From Palsa-870 sp039935415 (GTDB lineage Bacteria; Chloroflexota; Dormibacteria; Dormibacterales; Dormibacteraceae), in NCBI GenBank assembly GCA_039935415.1, contig JBDTKH010000035.1, positions 10,407 to 74,406 on the forward strand: a stretch of DNA of 64,000 bases, given 5' to 3'. Below are positions 9,223-16,376 of this stretch, piece by piece. Under the pieces are notes generated by a model, which searched no databases, was not told the origin of the DNA, and saw nothing but the letters and a program-made list of their open reading frames with translations. Every line of letters begins with the position of its first letter. Position 1 is the stretch's first letter. A program made the position numbers and the translations under genes.

Positions 9223-9804
9223 TTATCGCTGCGCCGAAAACTCGGCATTGAAGCGCTCGAGATCGGCGGGCGTATTCAGGCTGCGAAAGACGTCGGGGTC
9301 GAGCCCCTCGAGCCAGGTGACCTCGAGCTCGCCGGCGATGTCAGCCGTCCGAAGCCGGCCGGCGTCGAGCGCATTCGTGATCGCCGGCAGGGCCGAGCGG
9401 CTGTAGGCGCCGCATACGGGCTCGGGGCGACCGTCGATGCGTGGAATGGCCGCATCGACCCCGCGCGCGGCGCTGACCGCGATCTGCGCCACCTCGGGCG
9501 TCACGTAGGGCATGTCGCAGGCCACCGCGAACACGACGTCGTGCCTGGCCACCGCCAGGCCCGCTTCCAGGCCCGCGAGCGGGCCCGCGGAAGGCTTGCG
9601 GTCGAACACGATCCGGTAGGGCAGCGGCTCGTCGAACTGCTCCGGCCTCGCGAAGGAGACGATCACCTCCGAGAACGCCGGTGCGAGCCGCTCCACCACG
9701 TGGCGCAGCAGGTTGGTGTCGCCGACCTGGAGCCAGGCCTTGGGGCGGCCCATGCGGCGGCTCTCGCCACCCGCCAGCACGAGCAAGGTCGCCTGCACGA
9801 CCAT
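9223..9804 (-). CDS. MobA-like nucleotidyltransferase (molybdenum cofactor guanylyltransferase family)
   Basis: About 193 residues. The nucleotide-binding signature LVLAGGESRRMGRPKAWL sits at the N-terminus, followed by PLAGLEAGLAVA and FAVACDMPYVTPE, whose DMP supplies the metal-binding aspartate. Family members attach GMP to molybdopterin; others act on related cofactors such as MobA/MocA variants. The start is ATG 9804 (or 9810). Its 5' end lies within a few bases of the divergent amidohydrolase start at 9809, so both promoters must lie inside the neighbouring coding sequence. The downstream etfBA genes are probably co-transcribed. Confidence 0.88.
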   Translation of the reverse strand: MVVQATLLVLAGGESRRMGRPKAWLQVGDTNLLRHVVERLAPAFSEVIVSFARPEQFDEPLPYRIVFDRKPSAGPLAGLEAGLAVARHDVVFAVACDMPYVTPEVAQIAVSAARGVDAAIPRIDGRPEPVCGAYSRSALPAITNALDAGRLRTADIAGELEVTWLEGLDPDVFRSLNTPADLERFNAEFSAQR

Positions 9805-9808
9805 AATC

Positions 9809-10660
9809 ATGGCCACCGTGAGAGCCATCGATTTTCACGTTCACCTGCCCACGCCCGAGTGGCTCGACGCCTCGATGCGTGGCTACGTCGAGGCGGCGGA
9901 GGCCTACTTCCGCTCCAAGGTGGTCCGGCGCTCGCTCGAGGAGCTGGCGCGGGAGTACGAGGAGCTCGACGTGCTCGCGGTGCTGCTCGCGTGGGACGCG
10001 GAGACCGCGACGGGCCGGCCACGAGTGCCCAACGAGCTCGTCGCGCAGGCGTGCCACAACCACCCGAAGGCCTTCACGGGATTTGGCAGCGTCGACCCGC
10101 TGAAGGGCGAGAAAGCGGTCGAGGAGCTTGACCGCATCGCTGAGCTCGGGCTCAAGGGCGTCAAGCTGCACCCGTCGCTGCAGGCCTTCGCTCCCGACGA
10201 CGAGCGCCACTGGCCGCTGTACGAGCGCTGCGAGGAGCTCGGCCTGATCATCCTGTTTCACACCGGGACGAGCGGGATCGGGGCGGGCCAGCCGGGCGGG
10301 CAGGGCATCCGGCTCGACTACGCCCGGCCGATCCGGCTCGACGCGGTCGCGGCATCATTCCCCGACCTGAAGATCATCGCCGCGCACTTCGGCTACCCGT
10401 GGCACCTCGAGCTGCTGGCGATGGCGCTGCACAAGACGAACCTCTACATCGACATCTCCGGCTGGGCGCCGCGCTACATCCCGACCGAGGTGATGCGCGA
10501 CATGAAGGGCCGGCTGCAGGACCAGTTCGTGTTCGGCAGCGACTATCCGTTCATCCAGCCAAAGCGGTGTCTTGACGAGCTCGCAACCCTCGACCTGCCC
10601 GAAGCCGTGCTTCAGAAAGTGCTGCTCGGCAACGGCAAGAAGCTGCTCGGGCTGTCGTAG
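9809..10660 (+). CDS. Amidohydrolase family protein (PF04909-type metal-dependent hydrolase)
   Basis: 283 residues of a TIM-barrel amidohydrolase. The metal-binding motif HVH appears at the N-terminus (AIDFHVHLP). GVKLHPSLQAF, IILFHTGTSG, IIAAHFGYPWHLELL and the C-terminal FGSDYPFI complete the active-site set seen in ACMSD/OHCU-like amidohydro_2 enzymes. This group performs hydrolysis or non-oxidative decarboxylation of ring acids; the substrate here is unknown. The gene stands alone on the plus strand and converges by about 50 bp on the last gene of the Tad operon. Confidence 0.88.
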   Translation: MATVRAIDFHVHLPTPEWLDASMRGYVEAAEAYFRSKVVRRSLEELAREYEELDVLAVLLAWDAETATGRPRVPNELVAQACHNHPKAFTGFGSVDPLKGEKAVEELDRIAELGLKGVKLHPSLQAFAPDDERHWPLYERCEELGLIILFHTGTSGIGAGQPGGQGIRLDYARPIRLDAVAASFPDLKIIAAHFGYPWHLELLAMALHKTNLYIDISGWAPRYIPTEVMRDMKGRLQDQFVFGSDYPFIQPKRCLDELATLDLPEAVLQKVLLGNGKKLLGLS

Positions 10661-11055
10661 CCGGCGACCAGCCGCGCCGTGGCACGCGCGCGCAGGGTTA
10701 TCGGACCGGACAGGAGGCTGAACGGCATGGTCAACGATTCGCTAGTGACCAGCTTGACGTCGACTCCGCTTACCGAAGCCGTATCGACTACGGCGCCAGG
10801 CTCTTCATCAGTTAACGCCTTCGATGCCACTAGCTTCGCCGCGGTTGTGTCGAGCGCAAGCCCACCCCCCGACCGAATCGCATCGATGTTCAGCTGCTGC
10901 GCCGCCGTCTCGGCTGCCTCGGCGGTCGCGGCTTGCAGTCCTGCCGCGCGCAGCGCTACGACCGCCGCATCCACCGAGTAGGCGGCAACGGGGAGCAAGA
11001 CTACGGGCAGGGCGACAGCGAAGAACGCGAGGACCTGGCCGCGCTCGAGTCTCAT
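10612..11055 (-). CDS. Tad pilus assembly minor protein (TadE/TadG-like)
   Basis: 147 residues with an N-terminal MRLERGQVLAFFAVALPVVLLP helix, the type IV-prepilin-like hydrophobic segment of TadE/G proteins, followed by an Ala/Thr-rich extracellular domain. It is the last gene in the leftward Tad operon and overlaps the preceding TadE gene by 4 nt. The 3' end overlaps the convergent amidohydrolase gene by 49 bp. Family members are minor pseudopilins of the Flp pilus. The call rests on position plus the single membrane helix. Confidence 0.8.
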   Translation of the reverse strand: MRLERGQVLAFFAVALPVVLLPVAAYSVDAAVVALRAAGLQAATAEAAETAAQQLNIDAIRSGGGLALDTTAAKLVASKALTDEEPGAVVDTASVSGVDVKLVTSESLTMPFSLLSGPITLRARATARLVAGYDSPSSFLPLPSSTF

Positions 11056-11453
11056 TGCTGGAGCGCGTGAGTGCGCCAGGCTTCGAGCGGAATCTCGACC
11101 CGCGAATCGAGGGTCAGCCTGCCTGGCACGACCATCGCTGCCCACGAAAGGTCGATGAGACCCGTCGCGGAGGCCACCACCCGGTCCGCGCGGTTGAAGC
11201 CCCCGAAAGTGATGCGCAGCGTTGCGGACCGAAGCGGGTAGGCAGCGACCGTGGAAGCGAAACTGTCCTGGGCGGCGCGCTCGGCGCTGATCGGGTCTGG
11301 AGCGCGAGCAGCTTCGTCGGCAGCGGCCCGCGTAGCGGCTTCGAGCCCCGCGCGTGCGTCCACGATTTCCACAATGGCTGCGGCGCCGAGCGTGAGCAGC
11401 ACGATGACGGGCGCGCACACCGCCAGCTCGACGAGCGACTGGCCGCGACTCAC
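11052..11453 (-). CDS. TadE-like minor pseudopilin
   Basis: 133 residues. RGQSLVELAVCAPVIVLLTLGAAAIVEIVDARAG contains the conserved Glu in the hydrophobic N-terminal helix seen in TadE proteins (GxxxVE). The remainder is a small periplasmic/extracellular domain ending in LEAWRTHALQQ. The start is the GTG at 11453, whose bases overlap the TGA stop of the upstream gene. An upstream ATG in frame lies in a different gene and is not homologous. Acts with the other two pseudopilins in Tad pilus assembly. Confidence 0.82.
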   Translation of the reverse strand: MSRGQSLVELAVCAPVIVLLTLGAAAIVEIVDARAGLEAATRAAADEAARAPDPISAERAAQDSFASTVAAYPLRSATLRITFGGFNRADRVVASATGLIDLSWAAMVVPGRLTLDSRVEIPLEAWRTHALQQ

Positions 11454-11860
11454 ACAAAGATCTCCTTCTTCAGAACGACGTGCGCGCGCAGCGGAAGATC
11501 GCGCCCAGGAACGACCGGGACCAATGAGGGCACTGAGCCGCCGACATCGACCTGGACTGACCCACCCAGGTCTGTCGCGCACACCCAAACGGATGGTGGT
11601 GTGCCGCCCTGTCCCGGACACCAAGGGCCCGCCCGGGCGCCGACGAGGCTCGGGCCGAGGGCCCGGAGGGTGACGATCACGGCGACCTGTGGGTCTGAGC
11701 CGGCCACAGAGGCCGCGCGGGCGCCGGCAAGCGCGGCGGAGCGGGCGGCAAACGACTCCGAGCCCCAAACAGAGAGCTCCACACAGCCGAGAACGAGCAG
11801 GAGGGCGACCGGCCACGCGAGCGCGAACTCGATGATCGCGGCGCCCTTGAGGTGCTTCAC
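11450..11860 (-). CDS. TadE-like minor pseudopilin
   Basis: 136 residues beginning MKHLKGAAIIEFALAWPVALLLVLGC. The helix carries the conserved Glu of TadE (IIEFALAWPV). The C-terminal domain is Val/Gly-rich with two cysteines (WCPGQGG and VWVCATDLGG) that may form a disulphide outside the membrane. The ATG overlaps the tadC stop by 4 nt, as in every other junction of this operon. It belongs to the same family as the next gene, so the pilus probably has at least two related minor subunits. Confidence 0.82.
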   Translation of the reverse strand: MKHLKGAAIIEFALAWPVALLLVLGCVELSVWGSESFAARSAALAGARAASVAGSDPQVAVIVTLRALGPSLVGARAGPWCPGQGGTPPSVWVCATDLGGSVQVDVGGSVPSLVPVVPGRDLPLRAHVVLKKEIFV

Positions 11861-12660
11861 CGCAGGCTGCCCTGTAGGACGGAAACGGCCGGGAACATGA
11901 GCACGCCGAGGAATGGCAGCAACACCGCGACCGCCGACGGCAGCAGCACGTTGTTCAGCGCACGGCGGCTCTGCGCGATCAGCTCCCGGCGCTGCGCGCG
12001 CCGCAGGTCGGTGGCAAGCGCCCGGACCCCCTGGCTTGCCGCTGTGCCGTAGTCGCGACTGGCCGCCAGGATCGTGGCGAGGCTGCCAAGGGCTGCGAGG
12101 TCGACCGCCTCCGAGTACTCGATCAGACGCGACTCGAAGGACGCTGATCCGGTGACCTGTGAGGCGATGAGCATCCGCCGCAGGTCGTGCGCCAGCTCGC
12201 TCTCAACCTGCACGCTCACGGATCCAAGTGCCGCGAGGGGGCTGCCTCCAGCGCTCAGCTCGAGCGTGAACAGCTCGAGCAGCGGCACCAGCTCGGCTGA
12301 AAAGCGTCGGCGGCGACGCACGATCGACGAGTTGAGGACGATAAGACAGACTGCACAGCCCACGACGAATGCCGGAAGAGTCAGCGCCGGCGACGCGGCG
12401 CCGGCGAGCACCGCGAGCGAGAGCGCAAAGGCGGCGGCAAGAACCGCAACCCGCTCCGGGCCCTGGTTCCAACCCGCCCGCGCGACCATGCGAGCCCACC
12501 GGCGGCGAGCCAGCGCCACGTGCGGCCTCTCGACGAGCTCGGCTTTCAGTCGGCGCGTCCACGCGGCCGCGCTCGGGCCTTGCCGCCCAACGGCGAGCAG
12601 CGACGCGCTGCACAGCGCTCCCGCCCCGATGGATCCGAGCGCGACCAGCGCTTCAGGCAT
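11857..12660 (-). CDS. tadC: Tad secretion membrane protein TadC (T2SS F domain)
   Basis: 267 residues. Hydrophobic segments near residues 1-25, 70-110 and 235-265 bracket the cytoplasmic T2SSF helical domain, which contains ELVPLLELFTLELSAGGSPLAALGSV. It forms, with TadB, the inner-membrane platform of the Flp pilus machine. The gene overlaps tadB by 8 nt and the first TadE gene by 4 nt. Length and topology are normal for TadC. Confidence 0.85.
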   Translation of the reverse strand: MPEALVALGSIGAGALCSASLLAVGRQGPSAAAWTRRLKAELVERPHVALARRRWARMVARAGWNQGPERVAVLAAAFALSLAVLAGAASPALTLPAFVVGCAVCLIVLNSSIVRRRRRFSAELVPLLELFTLELSAGGSPLAALGSVSVQVESELAHDLRRMLIASQVTGSASFESRLIEYSEAVDLAALGSLATILAASRDYGTAASQGVRALATDLRRAQRRELIAQSRRALNNVLLPSAVAVLLPFLGVLMFPAVSVLQGSLR

Positions 12661-13537
12661 CGCTGAGCCGCACGCGTTGAAGACCGGGCAACCGCAGCAG
12701 CCGCCTCATCCAGACGTAGCCGCCCGCCATGACGGCGAGCATCGCCATCAGGAATGCCTCCCCGGCGGGCTTACGGAAAGCGTCCAGGTACGGAGAGTGC
12801 AGTGTCGAGAGGATGACGAGGAACGCGATCGGGAGCGCGACGATGATGGTCGATGCGGAGCGGGCCTGCGCCTGCAGGGCGCGCGCTTCGCGCTCGACCT
12901 CCTGCGCCGCGCTGACCGACGTCTCGAGATCCGCGAAGAGCGGAACGAGCTCTCCACCTCCGGGGCGCTGGATCAAGACCGCTGCGGCGAGCATGTCGAA
13001 GAGCGGCTCGCCGACCCGCTGGCGCGCCTCCTTCCAAGCCTGCCGCCGGCCGACCGACCTTGCCGCGATGAGGCGGAACTCCGGCCGCAGGGCGATCGGT
13101 CCGCGCTCCGCGAGCACCGCGATCGCCTGGTTGACACTCGTGGCGCCGGTTTCCAGGAGCTGCCTCAGCATCCGCGTCGCCTCGAGGACGGAATCCTGGC
13201 GTATGACCTGCAGCCCCCGAGATCGAGAGCGGACCACTGCTCGCACCATCGACGCCCCTCCCGCCGCCGCTGGAATCGCCAGCACCGGCAGGCCCGTCAC
13301 GGACGCCGCGCTGATCGCGCATGCCAGCGCACCGGCGCACTGCACCAGGAGGTAGGTCAGCCCGTCGAGCCATGACCACCCGGCGGCGCGAGCCAACCCT
13401 GCCTCGTGGCTCCACCATCGACGCAGCCAACCCTTGATCCAACCTGGCAGGGTCGGAGTCGTGCCTGCCGAACCAACGGCCAGGACCGCCGCCATCATCC
13501 CCAGGCCGGCACCGGTCGCCGCGACGGCTTCAATCAT
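12653..13537 (-). CDS. tadB: Tad secretion membrane protein TadB (T2SS F domain)
   Basis: 294 residues with two N-terminal and two C-terminal membrane segments around a T2SSF domain (ATRMLRQLLETGATSVNQAIAVLAERGP and GGGELVPLFADLETSVSAAQEVEREARALQAQARSA in the cytoplasmic part). It is the partner of TadC in the platform complex. The ATG at 13537 lies in the sequence ATGATTGA that also contains the tadA stop, giving an 8-nt overlap. A longer in-frame extension reads antiparallel to nothing known and overlaps tadA, so it was rejected. Confidence 0.85.
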   Translation of the reverse strand: MIEAVAATGAGLGMMAAVLAVGSAGTTPTLPGWIKGWLRRWWSHEAGLARAAGWSWLDGLTYLLVQCAGALACAISAASVTGLPVLAIPAAAGGASMVRAVVRSRSRGLQVIRQDSVLEATRMLRQLLETGATSVNQAIAVLAERGPIALRPEFRLIAARSVGRRQAWKEARQRVGEPLFDMLAAAVLIQRPGGGELVPLFADLETSVSAAQEVEREARALQAQARSASTIIVALPIAFLVILSTLHSPYLDAFRKPAGEAFLMAMLAVMAGGYVWMRRLLRLPGLQRVRLSDA

Positions 13538-14819
13538 CGAAACCGTCGAGAATCCGAGCCGGATCGCATACCTGCGCCAGCTTCGACCACACACGCTCGG
13601 GCATGGCGGCGGGTGAGCCGACACGATGCCACCTGCCGTCGGCGCGCAACGCGACGAGCTCCTGCATCAGCGGTCGCCCATCGTCAAGCCCGGCGACACA
13701 TCCCAACGAGACGAGCCTCCGTTCCCTGGCACCGCTGCCCTCGCCAGGCCGCCTCACGATGCCCGCGTGCACAACCAGGTCGACGGTATGCACCACTTCT
13801 GCCAGCACTGCCTCGGCTCGCGGGGCTGACGGGTTGCGTAGGGCCAGGCGAACGAGTCGCGGAAGCGCCTCGCGCGGGCTGTCGGCGTGGAGCGTGCAGA
13901 TCGAGCCCGGGTGCCCGGTGTTCATGGCATCCAGAAGGTCGAGCGCCTCGCCGCCTCTGACCTCGCCGATGATGATCCGGTCGGGAGACATCCGCAGGGC
14001 CTCGTGGACGAGCATCTGGATGGTGATCGCGCCTCTTCCCTCTGTGTTCGACGGCCGGCCTTCGAGCGCGATGCAGTCCTCGAGCTCTCGCCACAGGTGC
14101 AGCTCGGCCTGGTCTTCGATGGTGACGACGCGGTCGTCCGGCCCGATCAGGCGGGCGAGGACTCGCATGAAGGTCGTCTTGCCAGCGCCGGCGCCGCCCG
14201 AGACGAGGATGTTCAGGCGTCCCGCGACCGCAGCCTCGAGCAAGCCGATCAGCGCGCCAGGCAGAAAGCCCGCCGCCTCGAGGGCGCCCAGGTCGGCGAA
14301 CCTGGCGGGCGGGTGCTTGCGAATCGTCACGCTCATCGGCCACGCCGGCGGCGAGAGAGCCGCGTGCAGCCGGCTGCCTTCGGGCAGGGTCATCGTGACC
14401 GTCGGGCTGGCACGATCCAGCCGCGCGCTAGGCGTGCCGTCCGTGTACCAGTGAACCAGCTCGACCAGGGCGTCCTCGTCGTCGAACGGCGGTGGAACAG
14501 CCTGCCGCTCACCGGCGCGAAAGACGAAGCAGGACGCCGTTCCGTTGATGCGGACTTCTTCGACGTCAGGGTCTGCGAGGTGCTCGGCCAGCGGGCCCAG
14601 CGGTGTCACCGACGCGAAGACGCGGCGCCACAGCTCTTCCGACTCCCCGCCTCCAAGGTCATGCTCCTCGCTGACCAGGCGGCCAACCAGGTGGTAGATC
14701 CACCCCTGGTCCTCCACGCGGAGTCGCGTGCGGTCGCGGCGCGCCAGCTCGAGCGCGAGCGCCGCCTCGACGCGGGCGCGGATCGCCAACTCCACAGCCG
14801 CAGGTGTGATCGCGCTCAT
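13530..14819 (-). CDS. tadA: Tad pilus ATPase TadA/CpaF
   Basis: 429 residues of the CpaF/TadA secretion-ATPase family. Walker A is GGAGAGKTT at 208-216 (K214). Acidic TIEDQAELHL, the Walker B/Asp-box region DRIIIGEVRGGEALDLLDAMNTGHPGSICTLHADSP and the His box are all present, so it should be active. An N-terminal domain (about 1-170) has the usual PDVEEVRING segment. It powers assembly of the Flp pilus. The gene overlaps cpaB by 4 nt and tadB by 8 nt. Confidence 0.93.
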   Translation of the reverse strand: MSAITPAAVELAIRARVEAALALELARRDRTRLRVEDQGWIYHLVGRLVSEEHDLGGGESEELWRRVFASVTPLGPLAEHLADPDVEEVRINGTASCFVFRAGERQAVPPPFDDEDALVELVHWYTDGTPSARLDRASPTVTMTLPEGSRLHAALSPPAWPMSVTIRKHPPARFADLGALEAAGFLPGALIGLLEAAVAGRLNILVSGGAGAGKTTFMRVLARLIGPDDRVVTIEDQAELHLWRELEDCIALEGRPSNTEGRGAITIQMLVHEALRMSPDRIIIGEVRGGEALDLLDAMNTGHPGSICTLHADSPREALPRLVRLALRNPSAPRAEAVLAEVVHTVDLVVHAGIVRRPGEGSGARERRLVSLGCVAGLDDGRPLMQELVALRADGRWHRVGSPAAMPERVWSKLAQVCDPARILDGFDD

Positions 14820-15436
14820 CGCTGAGTCGCGACCGCCATCGCCTGGTCCTCGGCCGAAACCGCGCCCTCTGCCCCAGTGCCGGTTCCGGGCTCCGCGATG
14901 ACGGCGGTCAGCTTCATCGCGTTCGCCGCGTAAACAAATGCCGGGGCCTGCTCGGAAGACACGACGACGATCAGCCCTCCCGCAACCGCCGCACGGACCT
15001 CTACGCCAAGCGCGAACGGGACGACCGACACGTGGTCGGCCGAGACATCGACGGCCAGCAGGTCGACCTTCGAGCCCGACACCAGCGACGGCGAGTCCTT
15101 GATGGGCACGAAGACGAGCCTCCTGTCGGTGCTTGCGTCATCGGCGCTCACGTCACCGCGCTGGATCAGCTGCCCGGACACCAGCTCGTGGGTCGCGCGA
15201 AGCCCTTCGAGCTTCACTTGATCACCGCGCGCGAAGAGCACAAGCCGCGCGCTGCCGGCGTTCACCTTCACGAGGGTGATGGCATCAGGCCCAAGCGGCG
15301 CACCGGATTGCACATCGTGCGCGGCGGCGTAGACCTCCGTCTTATCGCGGTCCGGGCTCGTGAAGATCAACAGAGCCGCGCTCACTCCACACCCGATCGC
15401 CAGCGCCAGTGCCGCCGTAAGCCAACGTCGCATCAC
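14816..15436 (-). CDS. cpaB: Flp pilus assembly protein CpaB/RcpC (SAF domain)
   Basis: 206 residues. One N-terminal membrane helix (WLTAALALAIGCGVSAALLIF) is followed by an SAF/antifreeze-like domain (VYAAAHDVQSGAPLGPDAITLVKV) and then a beta-rich region, the usual CpaB/RcpC layout. It is periplasmic and anchors or caps the secretin. It is the first gene of the operon. TadZ/CpaE, the secretin, the prepilin peptidase and the Flp pilin are not in the window, so they must be elsewhere or absent. Confidence 0.85.
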   Translation of the reverse strand: MMRRWLTAALALAIGCGVSAALLIFTSPDRDKTEVYAAAHDVQSGAPLGPDAITLVKVNAGSARLVLFARGDQVKLEGLRATHELVSGQLIQRGDVSADDASTDRRLVFVPIKDSPSLVSGSKVDLLAVDVSADHVSVVPFALGVEVRAAVAGGLIVVVSSEQAPAFVYAANAMKLTAVIAEPGTGTGAEGAVSAEDQAMAVATQR

Positions 15437-15526
15437 GACGCGACCTTATGGCCAGCGCGTCACGGGGACAATCCAGCTTGTTAAGAAGAAGTAGCTTGTA
15501 AACTTATACTTGACAAACGATTTGGG

Positions 15527-16168
15527 ATGGCTATGGTGCTGCGCATGGCCGTCACCGCGACCCTGGCTCAATCAGACGAAGCCACAGAGCATCGCCGAAG
15601 ATCTCTCCTCGCCGAGTCCGACGTATTGCTCGATCACGTCGAGGCGCTGCGGCTCGAAGACGAGACCGAAGCGCCTCCCCGCGTTCGCGAGGCGATCCAA
15701 TCACTGCAACTGCGGCTAGGCAGGCGAAATCCACCGCTGCCGCCGTCGACGCTGCACGCCGCGCACGACCTTGTCTTCGCGGTCCAGCAGCGGCTGATGG
15801 CGGCGAATCCGAACCACGCTCACCCGAATCGCCACGCCGGCCGACCGAGCGGTCAGCCGGTCATGACCGTGGTACGCGATGACCAAGTGTGGAAGGTGCT
15901 CACGCTGCCGGGCCCAACCAACAACGGCGCGGATGGTGAGTGGCTCGAGCTCATCAACTGCACCGTCGAGCGTGCGTGGGACAGGTGGTGCTACGCACAG
16001 CAGCATGCCGTGCGAGCGGCCCGTGAGCGCTTCAAGGCGCGCGGCGCCGTAGCCGTCGCCCGGGCCGCGTGGATCAACTACTGGGAGCTGCTGCAGGAAG
16101 CCGAGCTGATCAGGGAGCGCTTGCGCGCTCGGCGCGGCGCAGGAAGCCTTGAAGCTCCTCGTACCTGA
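15527..16168 (+). CDS. Uncharacterised protein
   Basis: 213 residues, soluble, no signal peptide or membrane helix. The N-terminal third is acidic and helical (LLAESDVLLDHVEALRLEDETE). The middle contains VMTVVRDDQVWKVLTLPGPTNNG and the C-terminal part is Arg/Ala-rich and helical (WDRWCYAQQHAVRAARERFKARGAVAVARAAWINYWELLQEAELIRERL). The family is not recognised. It is divergent from cpaB across an unusually AT-rich 90-bp gap that contains TTGACA-like hexamers. ATG 15527 was chosen; 15545 is an alternative. Confidence 0.6.
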   Translation: MAMVLRMAVTATLAQSDEATEHRRRSLLAESDVLLDHVEALRLEDETEAPPRVREAIQSLQLRLGRRNPPLPPSTLHAAHDLVFAVQQRLMAANPNHAHPNRHAGRPSGQPVMTVVRDDQVWKVLTLPGPTNNGADGEWLELINCTVERAWDRWCYAQQHAVRAARERFKARGAVAVARAAWINYWELLQEAELIRERLRARRGAGSLEAPRT

Positions 16169-16337
16169 TCGGCGCGGCCGACGCTCGGATTCGGGCCGCG
16201 AACAGCTCGAGGAACATGCGCAGGCCGGCGTCATCGAGCAGCGTAGCCGCCTCGATCACGCCGGCGACCGCCTCATGGTGCCCTGGTTGGACGACGCGGG
16301 CGAGCGTCTCCGCAAAGTCCGCAGGCAGCACGCCCAT
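16110..16337 (-). CDS. Small uncharacterised helical protein
   Basis: 75 residues beginning MGVLPADFAETLARVVQPGHHEAVAGVIEAATLLDDAGLRMFLEL. It reads as two or three amphipathic helices with a basic tail. The start ATG at 16337 lies 40 bp upstream of the divergent acyl-CoA synthetase gene, and the 3' end overlaps the convergent 15527-16168 gene by 59 bp. The composition is protein-like rather than the usual Arg/Ala-rich antisense pattern, which is the main reason for calling it. No family recognised. Confidence 0.45.
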   Translation of the reverse strand: MGVLPADFAETLARVVQPGHHEAVAGVIEAATLLDDAGLRMFLELFAARIRASAAPIRYEELQGFLRRAERASAP

Positions 16338-16376
16338 GGACCGGGAGTGTAGAGCCAGGCCAACTAGAATCCTGAC

